Origin: Arthrobacter oryzae
Lineage (GTDB): Bacteria; Actinomycetota; Actinomycetes; Actinomycetales; Micrococcaceae
Length of the DNA stretch: 64,000 nucleotides
Direction of reading: 5' to 3'
Assembly: GCF_030812315.1 (NCBI RefSeq)
Contig: NZ_JAUSSM010000003.1
Location: forward strand, 62,001-126,000
The notes under the pieces were generated by a model. It was not told where the DNA came from. It made no database searches and was given only the letters and a program-made list of their open reading frames with translations. Position 1 is the first letter of the stretch. Each line of letters opens with the position of its first letter. Shown piece by piece: positions 17,293 through 25,868 of this stretch. The translations under genes were made by a program, and so were the position numbers.

Positions 17293-17864
17293 GGCGCCAC
17301 GTAGTCCTTTACGGCCGAATGTTCACGGAGTCTGTCCAAAGCACGTCGCTGAAGCTGTTTTACGGCTCCGGCGCTTTTCCCCATAATTTCGGCAACTTGA
17401 TCCACCGTGAGATCTGCAATGATCCGCAGTGTCAGGACTTCCTTCTGGTCCTCTCCCAGCGCTTCCAGCAGCGCCAGCACTTCCCCCGGTGCCACCAGCT
17501 GCATGGCCGCTGCTTCCGCCGATCTGGATTCCCGCCGGTCCAGCTCCGGTTCGAACGGTTGCTTCGCTGGGGTTCGGCTTTGCCTTCGGTGGTCGTCAAC
17601 CATCCGTGCATGCGCTACCGAGAACAGGAACGTGCGAAGTCCGCTGGCACCGCCGCTAATGGTATCGATCCGGGGCAGAACCGCAAGGAAGACATCCTGC
17701 ATGGTGGCCTCCGGGTCCTCGACACCACGGGCGGTCAGATACCCGAGTACCTGCGACGCATAGCTCCGATAGACCAGACTGAACAACTCGCCATCGCGTC
17801 CCTTGAGGGCATGCAATGAATCGTCGGTCAGTGCGTCTGTCACGGACGTGTGGCTTTCGTTCAA
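17289..17864 (-). CDS. ECF-type RNA polymerase sigma factor
   Basis: A sigma-70 family factor of 191 residues with regions 2 and 4 only. Region 2 is GELFSLVYRSYASQVLGYL followed by DPEATMQDVFLAVL; the -10-recognition segment is LRTFLFSVAHARMVDDHRR. Region 4 is EDQKEVLTLRIIADLTVDQV followed by the helix-turn-helix MGKSAGAVKQLQRRALDRLR. It should direct core polymerase to a small regulon. The downstream overlapping gene is probably its membrane anti-sigma factor. The signal is not evident. Confidence 0.9.
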   Translation of the reverse strand: MNESHTSVTDALTDDSLHALKGRDGELFSLVYRSYASQVLGYLTARGVEDPEATMQDVFLAVLPRIDTISGGASGLRTFLFSVAHARMVDDHRRQSRTPAKQPFEPELDRRESRSAEAAAMQLVAPGEVLALLEALGEDQKEVLTLRIIADLTVDQVAEIMGKSAGAVKQLQRRALDRLREHSAVKDYVAP

Positions 17865-18007
17865 GGGAGATGGCTACATCATTGTATGGCCATCAAGTGG
17901 CGGCGGGGTTGTATCCCGCCCAACAACTTTACCCCGGGTAACCGAGGTGAAAGGCCGGCAGATACCGCGCACTCCTGGGCCGGCTTCCTGCTGAACCGGC
18001 TTCGGAC

Positions 18008-18065
18008 AAAAAAGGGCCGGGCCGGAAACCTGATGGGGGACAGTTCCAGCCCGGCACTCTTTTTG
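18008..18065. terminator. Bidirectional terminator hairpin with 16-nt loop
   Basis: The arms at 18016-18027 and 18044-18055 pair over 12 bp with one mismatch around the loop ACCTGATGGGGGACAG. A run of six A (18008-18013) precedes the stem and a run of five T follows it, so each strand has a terminator U-tract. Confidence 0.7.
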
Positions 18066-18070
18066 CAGTC

Positions 18071-18118
18071 AAGCGCCGGGTTCGAACCTGATGGGGGACA
18101 ACTTCGAACCCGGCGCTT
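18071..18118. terminator. Perfect 16-bp hairpin sharing its loop with the previous one
   Basis: The arms 18071-18086 and 18103-18118 are perfectly complementary over 16 bp. The 16-nt loop CCTGATGGGGGACAAC shares 14 bases (CCTGATGGGGGACA) with the loop of the hairpin at 18008-18065, although the stems differ. Confidence 0.65.
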
Positions 18119-18207
18119 TCATAGTGGTAATCGTCACGGCAGCGCCCAGGGTTACGCGAAAGCCGAAAAAACTTCACAAGAGTTTCAGCCGCCGTCCCCG
18201 TACAAGG

Positions 18208-19191
18208 TCAGAGGGGGGATAACCGTTGCCGGAGCCAGCGGATAACGGCTTCGCCCTGCCTTCGCTGAAAGGCCCGGAGAGTGGGGAGCCCCGGTGGGGG
18301 CGGCTGCCTCCCAGCGTCGGTAAAGTACGCCCCCAGGCCCGACAACACCCGATTAATGCCGTCCGCAGTGGCCGCGGCAAATAGCTGGTGGGACCCCAGC
18401 ACGGACTCCACATCGAACCTTGGATCGTAGACCCGCACGTTTATCAGGACTGTGAGGCCGTCGACCCAAGGCGAGCCGATGCACGCCCACGGCCAGTCCA
18501 CCAGCACGGCCCGGTTGTGGGCCGTCATCAGGATATTGTCGGACCGTACGTCTGTGTGCACGAGCGAGGGTCCGGCGAGGTCCTGGAGCCCGTTTTCGGC
18601 GAGTTGTCCCAAAGCGTCGAGGTTCTTCAGGATCCAGGGATCGCACTCTTCGGGCGGGTCCGTGCCGATCCGCTGCCACCCTTCGAAAGCGTCGGCAAGT
18701 TCGTGCTCCAGTGCCGGTAGGTGGGCCAGGGCAGGAGGGACCGGCATCCGTGAAAGTTCGAACAATGCGTCCAACACACACCTCAGCTCCGCTGAACGCC
18801 AGGGCAGGCGCGGATGGCGGCCCTCCACATCGCTAAGGATGAGGGCTACCCATTCTCCGTCGTCGAAGGTGCCAATCAGCGACGGCGCCGGGACGCCCTC
18901 GGGCAGTGCCGCAGTTACGGCCGCTTCTTTGCGGTGGATGGCTGGCGAGTACTCGTTCAGCCGGGGACTCACCGCCTTAATGAAGGCCCTTCCGCCCGCA
19001 ACAGTAAGGACCCTGTCGGCCGTGCCCGGAGAAAATCCGCCCTGCTGACCCGTCGCGTGGGCAACAGGGGAACCCAGGATCTGTTCTATTCCTGTCTGCA
19101 CGTGGCCCGGCAAATCCGCCCAGCTGATGCGGGGACTCCACTCCGACTGCATAAAACCCATTATCGCCCTGGCAAAGGTGGCGATCCGCAC
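18208..19191 (-). CDS. APH-family phosphotransferase-like protein
   Basis: A kinase-fold protein of up to 327 residues like the aminoglycoside/choline phosphotransferase family. The catalytic loop LVHTDVRSDNILMT has the HxDxxxxN pattern, followed by VLVDWPWA with the metal-binding Asp in the DFG position. The N-terminal lobe retains ADRVLTVAGGRAFIKAV with the ATP-binding Lys. The start is uncertain: GTG 19191 gives 327 residues, but ATG 19161 has AGGG 5-6 nt upstream and ATG 19152 is also possible. The substrate is unknown; drug resistance should not be assumed. Two hairpins follow the stop. Confidence 0.8.
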   Translation of the reverse strand: MRIATFARAIMGFMQSEWSPRISWADLPGHVQTGIEQILGSPVAHATGQQGGFSPGTADRVLTVAGGRAFIKAVSPRLNEYSPAIHRKEAAVTAALPEGVPAPSLIGTFDDGEWVALILSDVEGRHPRLPWRSAELRCVLDALFELSRMPVPPALAHLPALEHELADAFEGWQRIGTDPPEECDPWILKNLDALGQLAENGLQDLAGPSLVHTDVRSDNILMTAHNRAVLVDWPWACIGSPWVDGLTVLINVRVYDPRFDVESVLGSHQLFAAATADGINRVLSGLGAYFTDAGRQPPPPGLPTLRAFQRRQGEAVIRWLRQRLSPL

Positions 19192-19256
19192 CGGTGCCCA
19201 CCTTCGGCGAGGCCCCGCGTTGTTGCCGGGTGAGCGGGCGGAAGTTGGCGACTGAG

Positions 19257-19718
19257 TCAGGAGCCCGTCAGTAAACGGGACAGCGCCGATGCCAACTCCG
19301 AAGCGTCCGGGCCGAGGCGCCGGCCCGTCTCACGTGCCCGGTCCATCCGTCCGACGCGCAGATCGGCATCCACGAGCCAGGCAACCAGTTCGAGCCGGGC
19401 GGCCCCCGCCATCGCCGCGGACGACGCAAGGCTTTGGGCCGCGGCACTGGCCGCCTCGTGGTCCCCGCTGTCCAAGGCGCTGATGACGTTGTTGACCCTG
19501 GACGGGAGCAAGACCAGGAACAGGTTCAGGAATTCAAGGAGCCGGCTCTGGGAATGGACTCCCCCGGCGAGCTCCTGCACCCGTGTGCGGTCAAGAACCG
19601 GCTCCCGGTTGATGCGGGCACGGTAACGGCGCGGGCCCTGTCCCGGGCTCGCATACCGGTCCGGCGCTTCCGGCGCTGACCCGGTTATCGCTTTGTCTGA
19701 CTTCAAGCTGAGACCCAT
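19257..19718 (-). CDS. HPt-like helical protein without the phospho-accepting His
   Basis: This 153-residue protein starts at ATG 19718 (MGLSLKSDKAITG), with AGAGGTGG about 6 nt upstream; a start at 19823 would be 35 codons longer with no clear ribosome-binding site. The C-terminal half is a helix bundle whose AAQSLASSAAMAGAARL segment matches the HPt pattern AHxLKGSSxxxGAxxL. The phosphorylatable His is Gln and the following Lys is Ala. It may therefore be a pseudo-HPt adaptor, or a chance resemblance in an all-helical protein. It follows no obvious two-component gene. Confidence 0.55.
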   Translation of the reverse strand: MGLSLKSDKAITGSAPEAPDRYASPGQGPRRYRARINREPVLDRTRVQELAGGVHSQSRLLEFLNLFLVLLPSRVNNVISALDSGDHEAASAAAQSLASSAAMAGAARLELVAWLVDADLRVGRMDRARETGRRLGPDASELASALSRLLTGS

Positions 19719-19998
19719 GATGTCCACCTCTTCCTTGGCGGTCCGGAGAGCAACCTTCGAGGGTTCCCGTTCCCCGCGAAGCGCCGGTGAGTCCAACATA
19801 GGAAGAGCGGACGGGCAGGTCACGAGTAACCGGTACCCGTAATCGCAGCTGCGGCCACCCGCATCGCATGCCCGCTACGCATCGCCGGCCCCGCCTTGGG
19901 CTGACCGCCCGAGCCGGGCACCTTGGGGAAGTTCCGATCCTGTAACGCTCCGCCGCAAGGGGTTACGTGGGCCGGGCATTGGGTGTCAGGATACGGGC

Positions 19999-20184
19999 AT
20001 GAGCGAGGAAGTGATGGCCGTACCTGCCGCCAGTTCAGCAGTGGCCCCAAAACACGAGACCCGACTGATCAATACCGGTTCCGCAGCGACCCGCGCCATG
20101 CACGAGCAGGCCCGCCGACGCCGCGACGCCGAAGCGAAACTGCAGCAGCACCTGCTCCAATTGCGCGACAAACAGGCCGAATAG
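19999..20184 (+). CDS. Small hypothetical protein with a charged C-terminal helix
   Basis: A 61-residue protein starting MSEEVMAVPAASSAVAPKHE. The C-terminal half (ARRRRDAEAKLQQHLLQLRD) is a strongly charged helix able to form a coiled coil. AGGA lies about 10 nt upstream of the ATG. No family is recognised. A bidirectional hairpin follows, separating it from purA, which supports it as a real transcription unit. Confidence 0.5.
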   Translation: MSEEVMAVPAASSAVAPKHETRLINTGSAATRAMHEQARRRRDAEAKLQQHLLQLRDKQAE

Positions 20185-20197
20185 CCGGCATGCACAA

Positions 20198-20239
20198 CGA
20201 CGGCGGCGGGCCACCTTTCCAGGTGACCCGCCGCCGTCG
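20198..20239. terminator. Hairpin between convergent genes
   Basis: A 13-bp perfect outer stem (20198-20210 with 20227-20239) carries an inner ACCT/AGGT helix and a TTCC loop. It sits between the small plus-strand gene and the purA stop and can terminate both. Confidence 0.7.
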
Positions 20240-20253
20240 GGCGTCAGTTGGCG

Positions 20254-21543
20254 TTAGTCCAGAATCAGGTCGTTGACCACGATGGTCTGGTCGCGGTCCG
20301 GGCCGACTCCGATGGCTGAGAAGCGCGTGCCGGACAGCTTCTCGAGTGCCAGCACGTAATTGCGGGCGTTCTCCGGGAGATCCTCCAGGGTGCGCGCCGC
20401 GGTGATGTCCTCGGTCCAGCCCTCGAAGTACTCGAAGATCGGCTTGGCGTGGTGGAACTCGGTCTGCGTCATCGGCATTTCGTCGTGCCGGACGCCGTCG
20501 ACGTCGTAAGCCACGCAGACCGGGATCTGCTCGATGCCGGTGAGCACGTCAAGCTTGGTGACGAAGTAGTCCGTGAAGCCGTTGACGCGGGAGGCGTGGC
20601 GGGCCAGGACGGCGTCATACCAGCCGCAGCGGCGCGGACGGCCCGTGTTGACACCGAATTCGCCGCCGGTCTTCTGCAGGTACATGCCCATCTCGTCGAA
20701 CAGTTCCGTGGGGAACGGGCCGGCGCCGACGCGGGTGGTGTACGCCTTGATGATGCCGATGGAGCGCGAGATCCGGGTGGGGCCGATGCCTGAGCCCACC
20801 GAAGCGCCGCCGGCCGTCGGGTTGGAGGACGTGACGAACGGGTATGTCCCGTGGTCCACGTCCAGGAATGTGGCCTGGCCGCCCTCCATGAGCACCACCT
20901 TGCCCTCGTCCAGCGCCTTGTTCAGGACAAATGTGCTGTCAATGACCAGCGGGCGCAGGCGGTCCGCGAAGGAGAGGAAGTACTCCACGATCTCGTTCAC
21001 CTCGATGTCGCGGCGGTTGTACACCTTGACGAGGAGCTCGTTCTTCTGGCGCAGCGAACCTTCAACCTTCTGGCGGAGGATGGAGGCGTCAAACACGTCC
21101 TGGACGCGGATGCCCAGACGGGCCACTTTGTCCATGTACGCCGGGCCGATGCCGCGGCCGGTGGTGCCGATGGCGCGGCTGCCCAGGAACCGTTCGGTGA
21201 CCTTGTCCAGCACCTGGTGATATGGCGCGACGAGGTGGGCGTTGGCTGAGACGCGGAGCTTGGAGGTGTCCGCCCCACGGGCTTCCAGGCCGTCGATCTC
21301 CTGGAACAGGGCTTCGAGGTTCACCACACAGCCGTTGCCGATAATCGGAACCGCGTTCGGGCTCAGGATGCCGGCAGGAAGGAGCTTGAGCTCATACTTC
21401 TCACCGCCTACGACGACGGTGTGCCCGGCGTTGTTGCCGCCGTTCGGCTTCACCACGTAGTCAACGCGGCCACCAAGCAGGTCAGTGGCTTTACCTTTGC
21501 CTTCGTCGCCCCATTGGGCTCCGACGATCACGATTGCTGGCAT
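20254..21543 (-). CDS. purA: Adenylosuccinate synthase
   Basis: PurA joins IMP and aspartate with GTP to give adenylosuccinate, the first committed step to AMP. The 429-residue protein starts at ATG 21543 ([20 protein letters not shown]), with GGGGGAGG upstream; a start five codons earlier is open but lacks support. The [11 protein letters not shown] glycine loop, NAGHTVV, the [10 protein letters not shown] segment and GPFPTE are all intact, as is the C-terminal [11 protein letters not shown]. Its length is normal for the family. It is monocistronic by appearance and separate from the purSQL operon. Confidence 0.97.
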   Translation of the reverse strand: MPAIVIVGAQWGDEGKGKATDLLGGRVDYVVKPNGGNNAGHTVVVGGEKYELKLLPAGILSPNAVPIIGNGCVVNLEALFQEIDGLEARGADTSKLRVSANAHLVAPYHQVLDKVTERFLGSRAIGTTGRGIGPAYMDKVARLGIRVQDVFDASILRQKVEGSLRQKNELLVKVYNRRDIEVNEIVEYFLSFADRLRPLVIDSTFVLNKALDEGKVVLMEGGQATFLDVDHGTYPFVTSSNPTAGGASVGSGIGPTRISRSIGIIKAYTTRVGAGPFPTELFDEMGMYLQKTGGEFGVNTGRPRRCGWYDAVLARHASRVNGFTDYFVTKLDVLTGIEQIPVCVAYDVDGVRHDEMPMTQTEFHHAKPIFEYFEGWTEDITAARTLEDLPENARNYVLALEKLSGTRFSAIGVGPDRDQTIVVNDLILD

Positions 21544-21859
21544 GGGATCCTCCCCCATTCGTTCGGGCCGGACCGCAGCCGGTTCACCAAGGTGACCGCC
21601 GAGGGACAGCGCCGTTCATGAGAATGCCCCGAATTCCACTGCTGCGACCATTGGGCCGGTAGGCCGACAGTCACAGCGCAAGAGTTCCGGGGCTCTTACC
21701 ACCCAAGTTTAGCCGATATGGGACCGGACCACGGCGTCGGCATATTCCGGACGACACGCCGGGCTGTCTGGTATTTGCGACATAGGCCGGCGTATCGCCG
21801 TCGTTCTCCGGCCCGCAACCCTATGACATGGAACATAACAGCCAGCACGAGGAGTAACC
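21544..21859. other. Divergent promoter region of purA and the NCS1 permease
   Basis: This 316-bp region lies between two divergent genes. It must hold both promoters. A CGAGGAG ribosome-binding site precedes the permease ATG. No riboswitch-like structure or convincing operator was seen. Confidence 0.4.
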
Positions 21860-23314
21860 ATGGCAGCAGGAAGCACTACCGTTGAGGCCCGGTCAATCGA
21901 GATGATCCCGCCCCTCGAGCGGCACGGCCACCCCCGGGGGCAGTTCACCCTCTGGTTCGGTGCGAACGCGCAGATCACCGCAATCGTTGACGGCGCCCTC
22001 GCCGTTGTGTTCGGGGCGGACGCGTTCTGGGCCATCATCGGCCTCCTGCTGGGCAACGTCGTCGGCGGGGCAGTCATGGCACTGCACTCCGCCCAGGGAC
22101 CAAAGCTGGGGCTTCCCCAGATGATCTCCAGCCGGGCCCAGTTCGGTGTTTACGGCGCCGTCATTCCGCTGGTCCTGGTGATCCTGATGTATATCGGCTT
22201 CGCGTCTACCGGCACGGTGCTGTCCGGGCAGGCGATCAACCTCATGCTTGGCGTGGAGGCCCCGGCAGTGGGCATCCTGACCTTTGGCGCCGCCACTGCG
22301 TTCCTGGCAATCCTTGGCTACAAGTACATCCATGCCCTGGGCCGCATCGCCACCGTGGTGGGCCTGGCCGGTTTCCTGTACCTGACGGTTGCCGTGTTCA
22401 CCAGGTTCGACGTCGGCCAGATCATGTTCCTGAAAGGCTTCGAGTGGCCCACTTTCCTCACGGCAATAGCCTTGGGCGCGGGATGGCAGCTCACCTTTGG
22501 CCCCTACGTCGCCGATTATTCGCGTTACCTGCCCCAGGCCACCTCGGAGCGCAAAACCTTCTGGTACACGTTCGCCGGCTCGGTGGGCGGCGCCCAATGG
22601 GCGATGACCCTGGGCGCCATCGCCGGCGGGCTCTCCGCCGCCGGCCTGGGCGGCGATTTCCTCAAGAACCAGGTGGGCTACATGGGAGACCTGGCCGGTG
22701 GAGGGCTGATCGCGATCTTCATCTACCTCGTGATCGTCACGGGCAAGCTCACCGTCAACTGCCTCAACGCCTACGGTGCCTTCATGTGCTCGGTGACCAT
22801 CAGCACGGCCATCAACCGGCGGGACTCGGTCTCACGGGCAGCCCGGATCGTCTTCATCATCGCCGTCATCACGGCCAGCGTGCTGATAGCCCTCTTCGCC
22901 AGCAAGGACTTCCTGAACGTCTTCAAGAACTTCGTCCTGCTGCTGCTGATGGTGTTTACGCCATGGTCCGTGATCAACCTCGTGGACTACTACAAGATCT
23001 CCCGCGACCGGCTGGACATCCCGGCCCTGTATAACCCGGACGGCCGCTACGGCCGCTGGAATGTCCCGGCCCTGGCCTCCTACGGGATTGGTGTCCTGGT
23101 CCAGGTGCCGTTCCTCGCCCAGGCGCTCTACACCGGGCCGGTTACCAAGTGGCTGGGAGGAGCGGACATTTCCTGGATCGAGGGCATCCTCGTCACGATG
23201 GCTGTCTACTACCCCTGGGCCAAAGCCACCAACCGCGCGCCGTCCGAGACGATCTACCCCGCAGCAACATCCGGCAGCGGGGAGAAAGCCACCACTGCGG
23301 CAAAGGCCGGCTAA
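21860..23314 (+). CDS. NCS1-family purine/cytosine permease
   Basis: A 484-residue integral membrane protein with about twelve hydrophobic segments. It fits the nucleobase-cation-symport-1 family: LERHGHPRGQFTLWFGANAQ at the start, then GPKLGLPQMISSRAQFGVYG, the substrate-helix consensus, and a cytoplasmic tail rich in Ala/Gly/Lys. These proton symporters import cytosine, purines, allantoin or related compounds; the exact substrate is not evident. The purA neighbour hints at nucleobase salvage but the two genes are divergent. A GC-rich hairpin follows the stop. Confidence 0.88.
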   Translation: MAAGSTTVEARSIEMIPPLERHGHPRGQFTLWFGANAQITAIVDGALAVVFGADAFWAIIGLLLGNVVGGAVMALHSAQGPKLGLPQMISSRAQFGVYGAVIPLVLVILMYIGFASTGTVLSGQAINLMLGVEAPAVGILTFGAATAFLAILGYKYIHALGRIATVVGLAGFLYLTVAVFTRFDVGQIMFLKGFEWPTFLTAIALGAGWQLTFGPYVADYSRYLPQATSERKTFWYTFAGSVGGAQWAMTLGAIAGGLSAAGLGGDFLKNQVGYMGDLAGGGLIAIFIYLVIVTGKLTVNCLNAYGAFMCSVTISTAINRRDSVSRAARIVFIIAVITASVLIALFASKDFLNVFKNFVLLLLMVFTPWSVINLVDYYKISRDRLDIPALYNPDGRYGRWNVPALASYGIGVLVQVPFLAQALYTGPVTKWLGGADISWIEGILVTMAVYYPWAKATNRAPSETIYPAATSGSGEKATTAAKAG

Positions 23315-23323
23315 CCGACTGCA

Positions 23324-23356
23324 GGGTCCAGGGGGCTGCGGGAGCCCCCTGGACCC
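23324..23356 (+). terminator. Perfect 14-bp hairpin after the permease
   Basis: The arms 23324-23337 and 23343-23356 are fully complementary (GGGTCCAGGGGGCT) around a 5-nt loop. It begins ten bases after the permease stop and probably ends that transcript. Confidence 0.7.
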
Positions 23357-23531
23357 GATCCGCGGGATCCCGGCCCGGCATTTCGCCGGGCTTGATAGAC
23401 TGATAAGGATCGATCAGGAGTCGGTCCACTCACCACATTTTCAACCACACCGTACCTAGGCGTGCCCGGTATTTGGCATGCCCGCGGCTGGTGTGGCAGC
23501 GTCACCGATCCCGCAGGAGACACAGCAATAC

Positions 23532-24164
23532 ATGACAGCCTTGGCTACTGAATCATTCCGCGAGCAGCTTCTGAGCCGCCGTTACGAACCCAACGTCGCA
23601 GCTGTCAACGAGCTGTGCGACACCCTCCAGGGCGTCAAGCCGGACACCGTGGTCCCCTATGTGGACCCGATGCACGACGTCGACGAGTGCCGCATCATCA
23701 GCCTGTACTCCAACATCGGCACCGCCGATGAATCGGGCTTCATCACCGCCGGCGACAACGAAGCCGCCACCCGCATGCTCGGCGTGCAGTGGAAGCTGGG
23801 CCTCCGCCCCGAATTCGTCATGCCGTGGAACGTCCACCCGTGGCACACTCCCGGCGAGCCGAACGGCAAGTTCACCCCGGACCAGATTTCCGCCGGCCTT
23901 AAGCCGCTGCTGAAGTTCCTCGCGCTGGTTCCCCGCGCGTCCGTGATCGTGGCCCACGGCACCGAGGCCAACCGCCTGGCCCAGCTGCTCCTGAAGACCG
24001 AAGTGCCGCTGCTGTGGCGCCGCGGCCTGAAGACCTACAAGGTCCGCTCGCTCAGCGGCCGCGCCTTCGCCGGAACCGAGGCCCGCCAGCAGCAGTACCT
24101 CGACGAGATGCACGTTGCTTACCTGGACGCCATGGCCCGCACCGGCCTCACCAAGGCGAACTAA
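23532..24164 (+). CDS. Uracil-DNA-glycosylase-superfamily-like protein
   Basis: This 210-residue protein starts at ATG 23532 (MTALATESFREQLL), with AGGAG about 12 nt upstream. It resembles a group of actinobacterial proteins annotated as UDG-like. The VPYVDPMHDVDECRIISL segment replaces the catalytic motif A of family 4 UDGs, and the VIVAHGTEANRLAQLL segment sits where motif B is expected. The canonical catalytic residues are not clearly present, so DNA repair activity is not certain. It ends just before a 24-bp perfect hairpin. Confidence 0.6.
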   Translation: MTALATESFREQLLSRRYEPNVAAVNELCDTLQGVKPDTVVPYVDPMHDVDECRIISLYSNIGTADESGFITAGDNEAATRMLGVQWKLGLRPEFVMPWNVHPWHTPGEPNGKFTPDQISAGLKPLLKFLALVPRASVIVAHGTEANRLAQLLLKTEVPLLWRRGLKTYKVRSLSGRAFAGTEARQQQYLDEMHVAYLDAMARTGLTKAN

Positions 24165-24176
24165 ATAGCCTGAACC

Positions 24177-24228
24177 ACGTACGACGGCGGCCCCTCACCT
24201 GCGAAGGTGAGGGGCCGCCGTCGTACGT
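24177..24228. terminator. 24-bp perfect hairpin between convergent genes
   Basis: The arms at 24177-24200 and 24205-24228 pair without a mismatch over 24 bp around the tetraloop GCGA. It lies between the UDG-like gene and the DUF3151 gene, both of which end here, so it is a bidirectional terminator. Confidence 0.85.
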
Positions 24229-24232
24229 TCAG

Positions 24233-24655
24233 TTACTTGCCTTCGATGGCCGCTTTGGCGGAGGGATCGGAGTCATTGAGGAACTTCTCGATGCGTTCCG
24301 GTTCCTCTGCCTCGCCGATCGCCGATGAGGCGCGGCCCAGGGAGTACAGGGCACGCAGGAAGCCGCGGTTGGGTTCGTGTTCCCACGGGATGGGTCCCAC
24401 CCCGCGCCAGCCGTTGCGCCGCAGTGAATCCAGGCCGCGGTGGTAGCCCACACGGGCATAGGCATAGGACTCGATGGTCCGGCCCTCAGCCCAGGCTTCC
24501 TCGGCGAGCACAGCCCACAGCAGTGACGAGGTGGGGTGCTTCTCCACCAGGTCCAGGGCTTCCTGGCCCGCATCCAGCTGCTCGTAGACCTCGGTCTCGG
24601 CAGGCAGGAGCGTGGGCTCGGGACCCATCAGGTTCCTGCGGAACTCGTCGGACAT
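24233..24655 (-). CDS. DUF3151 domain protein
   Basis: A 140-residue protein starting MSDEFRRNLMGPEPTLLPAE, one base after the stop of the aldolase gene. Its landmarks are ALDLVEKHPTSSLLWAVLAE, the TIESYAYARVGYHRGLDSLR segment and a WRGVGPIPWEHEPNRGFLRA motif, the signature of DUF3151, which is widespread in actinobacteria and often follows the aldolase gene. The function is unknown. The longer upstream frame overlaps the aldolase and was not used. Confidence 0.88.
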   Translation of the reverse strand: MSDEFRRNLMGPEPTLLPAETEVYEQLDAGQEALDLVEKHPTSSLLWAVLAEEAWAEGRTIESYAYARVGYHRGLDSLRRNGWRGVGPIPWEHEPNRGFLRALYSLGRASSAIGEAEEPERIEKFLNDSDPSAKAAIEGK

Positions 24656-24656
24656 A

Positions 24657-25676
24657 CTAGAAGGTCTTCCCGGCCGAGCCGAGCTGCTTCGTGGCTTCAA
24701 CAACGCGGGCTGCCAGGCCGGCTTCGGCTGAGGCGCCCCAGACGCGGGGATCGTAAGTCTTCTTGTTGCCGACCTCGCCGTCAACCTTCAGCACGCCGTC
24801 GTAGTTCTTGAACATGTGGTCGGCCACGGGACGCGTGTAGGCGTACTGGGTGTCCGTGTCGATGTTCATCTTGATGGTGCCGTAGGAAACGGCGTCGGCG
24901 ATTTCCTGGTCGGAGGAGCCGGAACCGCCGTGGAATACGAGGTCGAACGGGTTTTCCTTGCCGATCTTGGCGCCGACCTGGGCCTGGATGTCCTTCAGGA
25001 TCTCCGGGCGCAGCTTCACGCCACCCGGCTTGTACACGCCGTGCACGTTGCCGAAGGTCAGGGCGGTGATGTAGCGGCCGTTCTCGCCGGCACCCAGGGC
25101 TTCGATGGTTGCCAGGGCGTCTTCCACCGTGGTGTAGAGCTTCTCGTTGATCTCGTTTTCGACGCCGTCCTCCTCGCCGCCAACGGTGCCGATCTCGACC
25201 TCAAGGATCATCTTCGCAGCAGCGGTGCGCTCCAGGAGTTCGCGGGCGATGCGCAGGTTTTCCTGCAGGGTCTCGGCGGAGCCGTCCCACATGTGCGAGT
25301 TGAACAGCGGGTTGCGTCCGGCCTTGACCTCAGCCTCGGAAGCTGCCAGCAGCGGCAGGACAAAGCCGTCCAGCTTGTCCTTGGGGCAGTGGTCGGTGTG
25401 GAGGGCGATGTTGACGCCATAGTTCTTGGCCACTTCGCGGGCGAAGGCAGCGAAGCCCAGCGAACCGGCAACCATGTCCTTGGTGGAGGCGCCGGACCAG
25501 TAGGCCGCACCGCCGGTGGAAACCTGGATGATGCCGTCGGACTCTGCGTCTGCAAACCCGCGCAGGGCCGCGTTCAGCGTCTGCGAGGACGTGACGTTGA
25601 CGGCCGGAAAAGCGAAGCCGCCCGCTTTTGCGCGGTCGATCATCTCGGAGTAGATCTCTGGGGTTGCAATGGGCAT
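24657..25676 (-). CDS. fba: Class II fructose-bisphosphate aldolase
   Basis: A zinc-dependent aldolase that interconverts fructose 1,6-bisphosphate with DHAP and glyceraldehyde 3-phosphate in glycolysis and gluconeogenesis. The 339 residues fit the class IIA form. Metal and substrate motifs are ALHTDHCPKD (metal His and the proton-shuttle Asp), EVEIGTVGGEEDG, TFGNVHGVYKPGG, LVFHGGSGSS and KMNIDTDTQYA. It is transcribed just upstream of the DUF3151 gene, one base apart, so the two form an operon. Confidence 0.97.
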   Translation of the reverse strand: MPIATPEIYSEMIDRAKAGGFAFPAVNVTSSQTLNAALRGFADAESDGIIQVSTGGAAYWSGASTKDMVAGSLGFAAFAREVAKNYGVNIALHTDHCPKDKLDGFVLPLLAASEAEVKAGRNPLFNSHMWDGSAETLQENLRIARELLERTAAAKMILEVEIGTVGGEEDGVENEINEKLYTTVEDALATIEALGAGENGRYITALTFGNVHGVYKPGGVKLRPEILKDIQAQVGAKIGKENPFDLVFHGGSGSSDQEIADAVSYGTIKMNIDTDTQYAYTRPVADHMFKNYDGVLKVDGEVGNKKTYDPRVWGASAEAGLAARVVEATKQLGSAGKTF

Positions 25677-25868
25677 GCTGACTCCTAAAGTGAATTTCGT
25701 CTACGGGTTGTGCTGACCCTGGAGTGAACCTCGTCGGCTAGCCCCCATCCTAGCCAATTCTGTGCGGGGGCCGTGTTTCGGGTCACTGGGCCGGGTAATA
25801 CTTTGCGCTGCGCCCGCCCGGGTGGCAGGTCGCGGCGACGGTGCCGTACCAGAGGCGACGGCCCCGTG

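Larger units (their letters stand above)
17865..18207. other. Intergenic region with two look-alike hairpins
   Basis: This 343-bp stretch is upstream of the sigma factor gene and downstream of the APH-like gene, both on the minus strand. It should contain the sigma operon promoter (about 17870-18000). It also holds the two hairpins at 18008-18065 and 18071-18118. No small gene is convincing. Confidence 0.5.

Noticed and set aside
18208..19191. Aminoglycoside-resistance gene
   Set aside because: The fold is of the APH superfamily, but this family also covers choline, homoserine and unknown kinases, and nothing in the context points to resistance.
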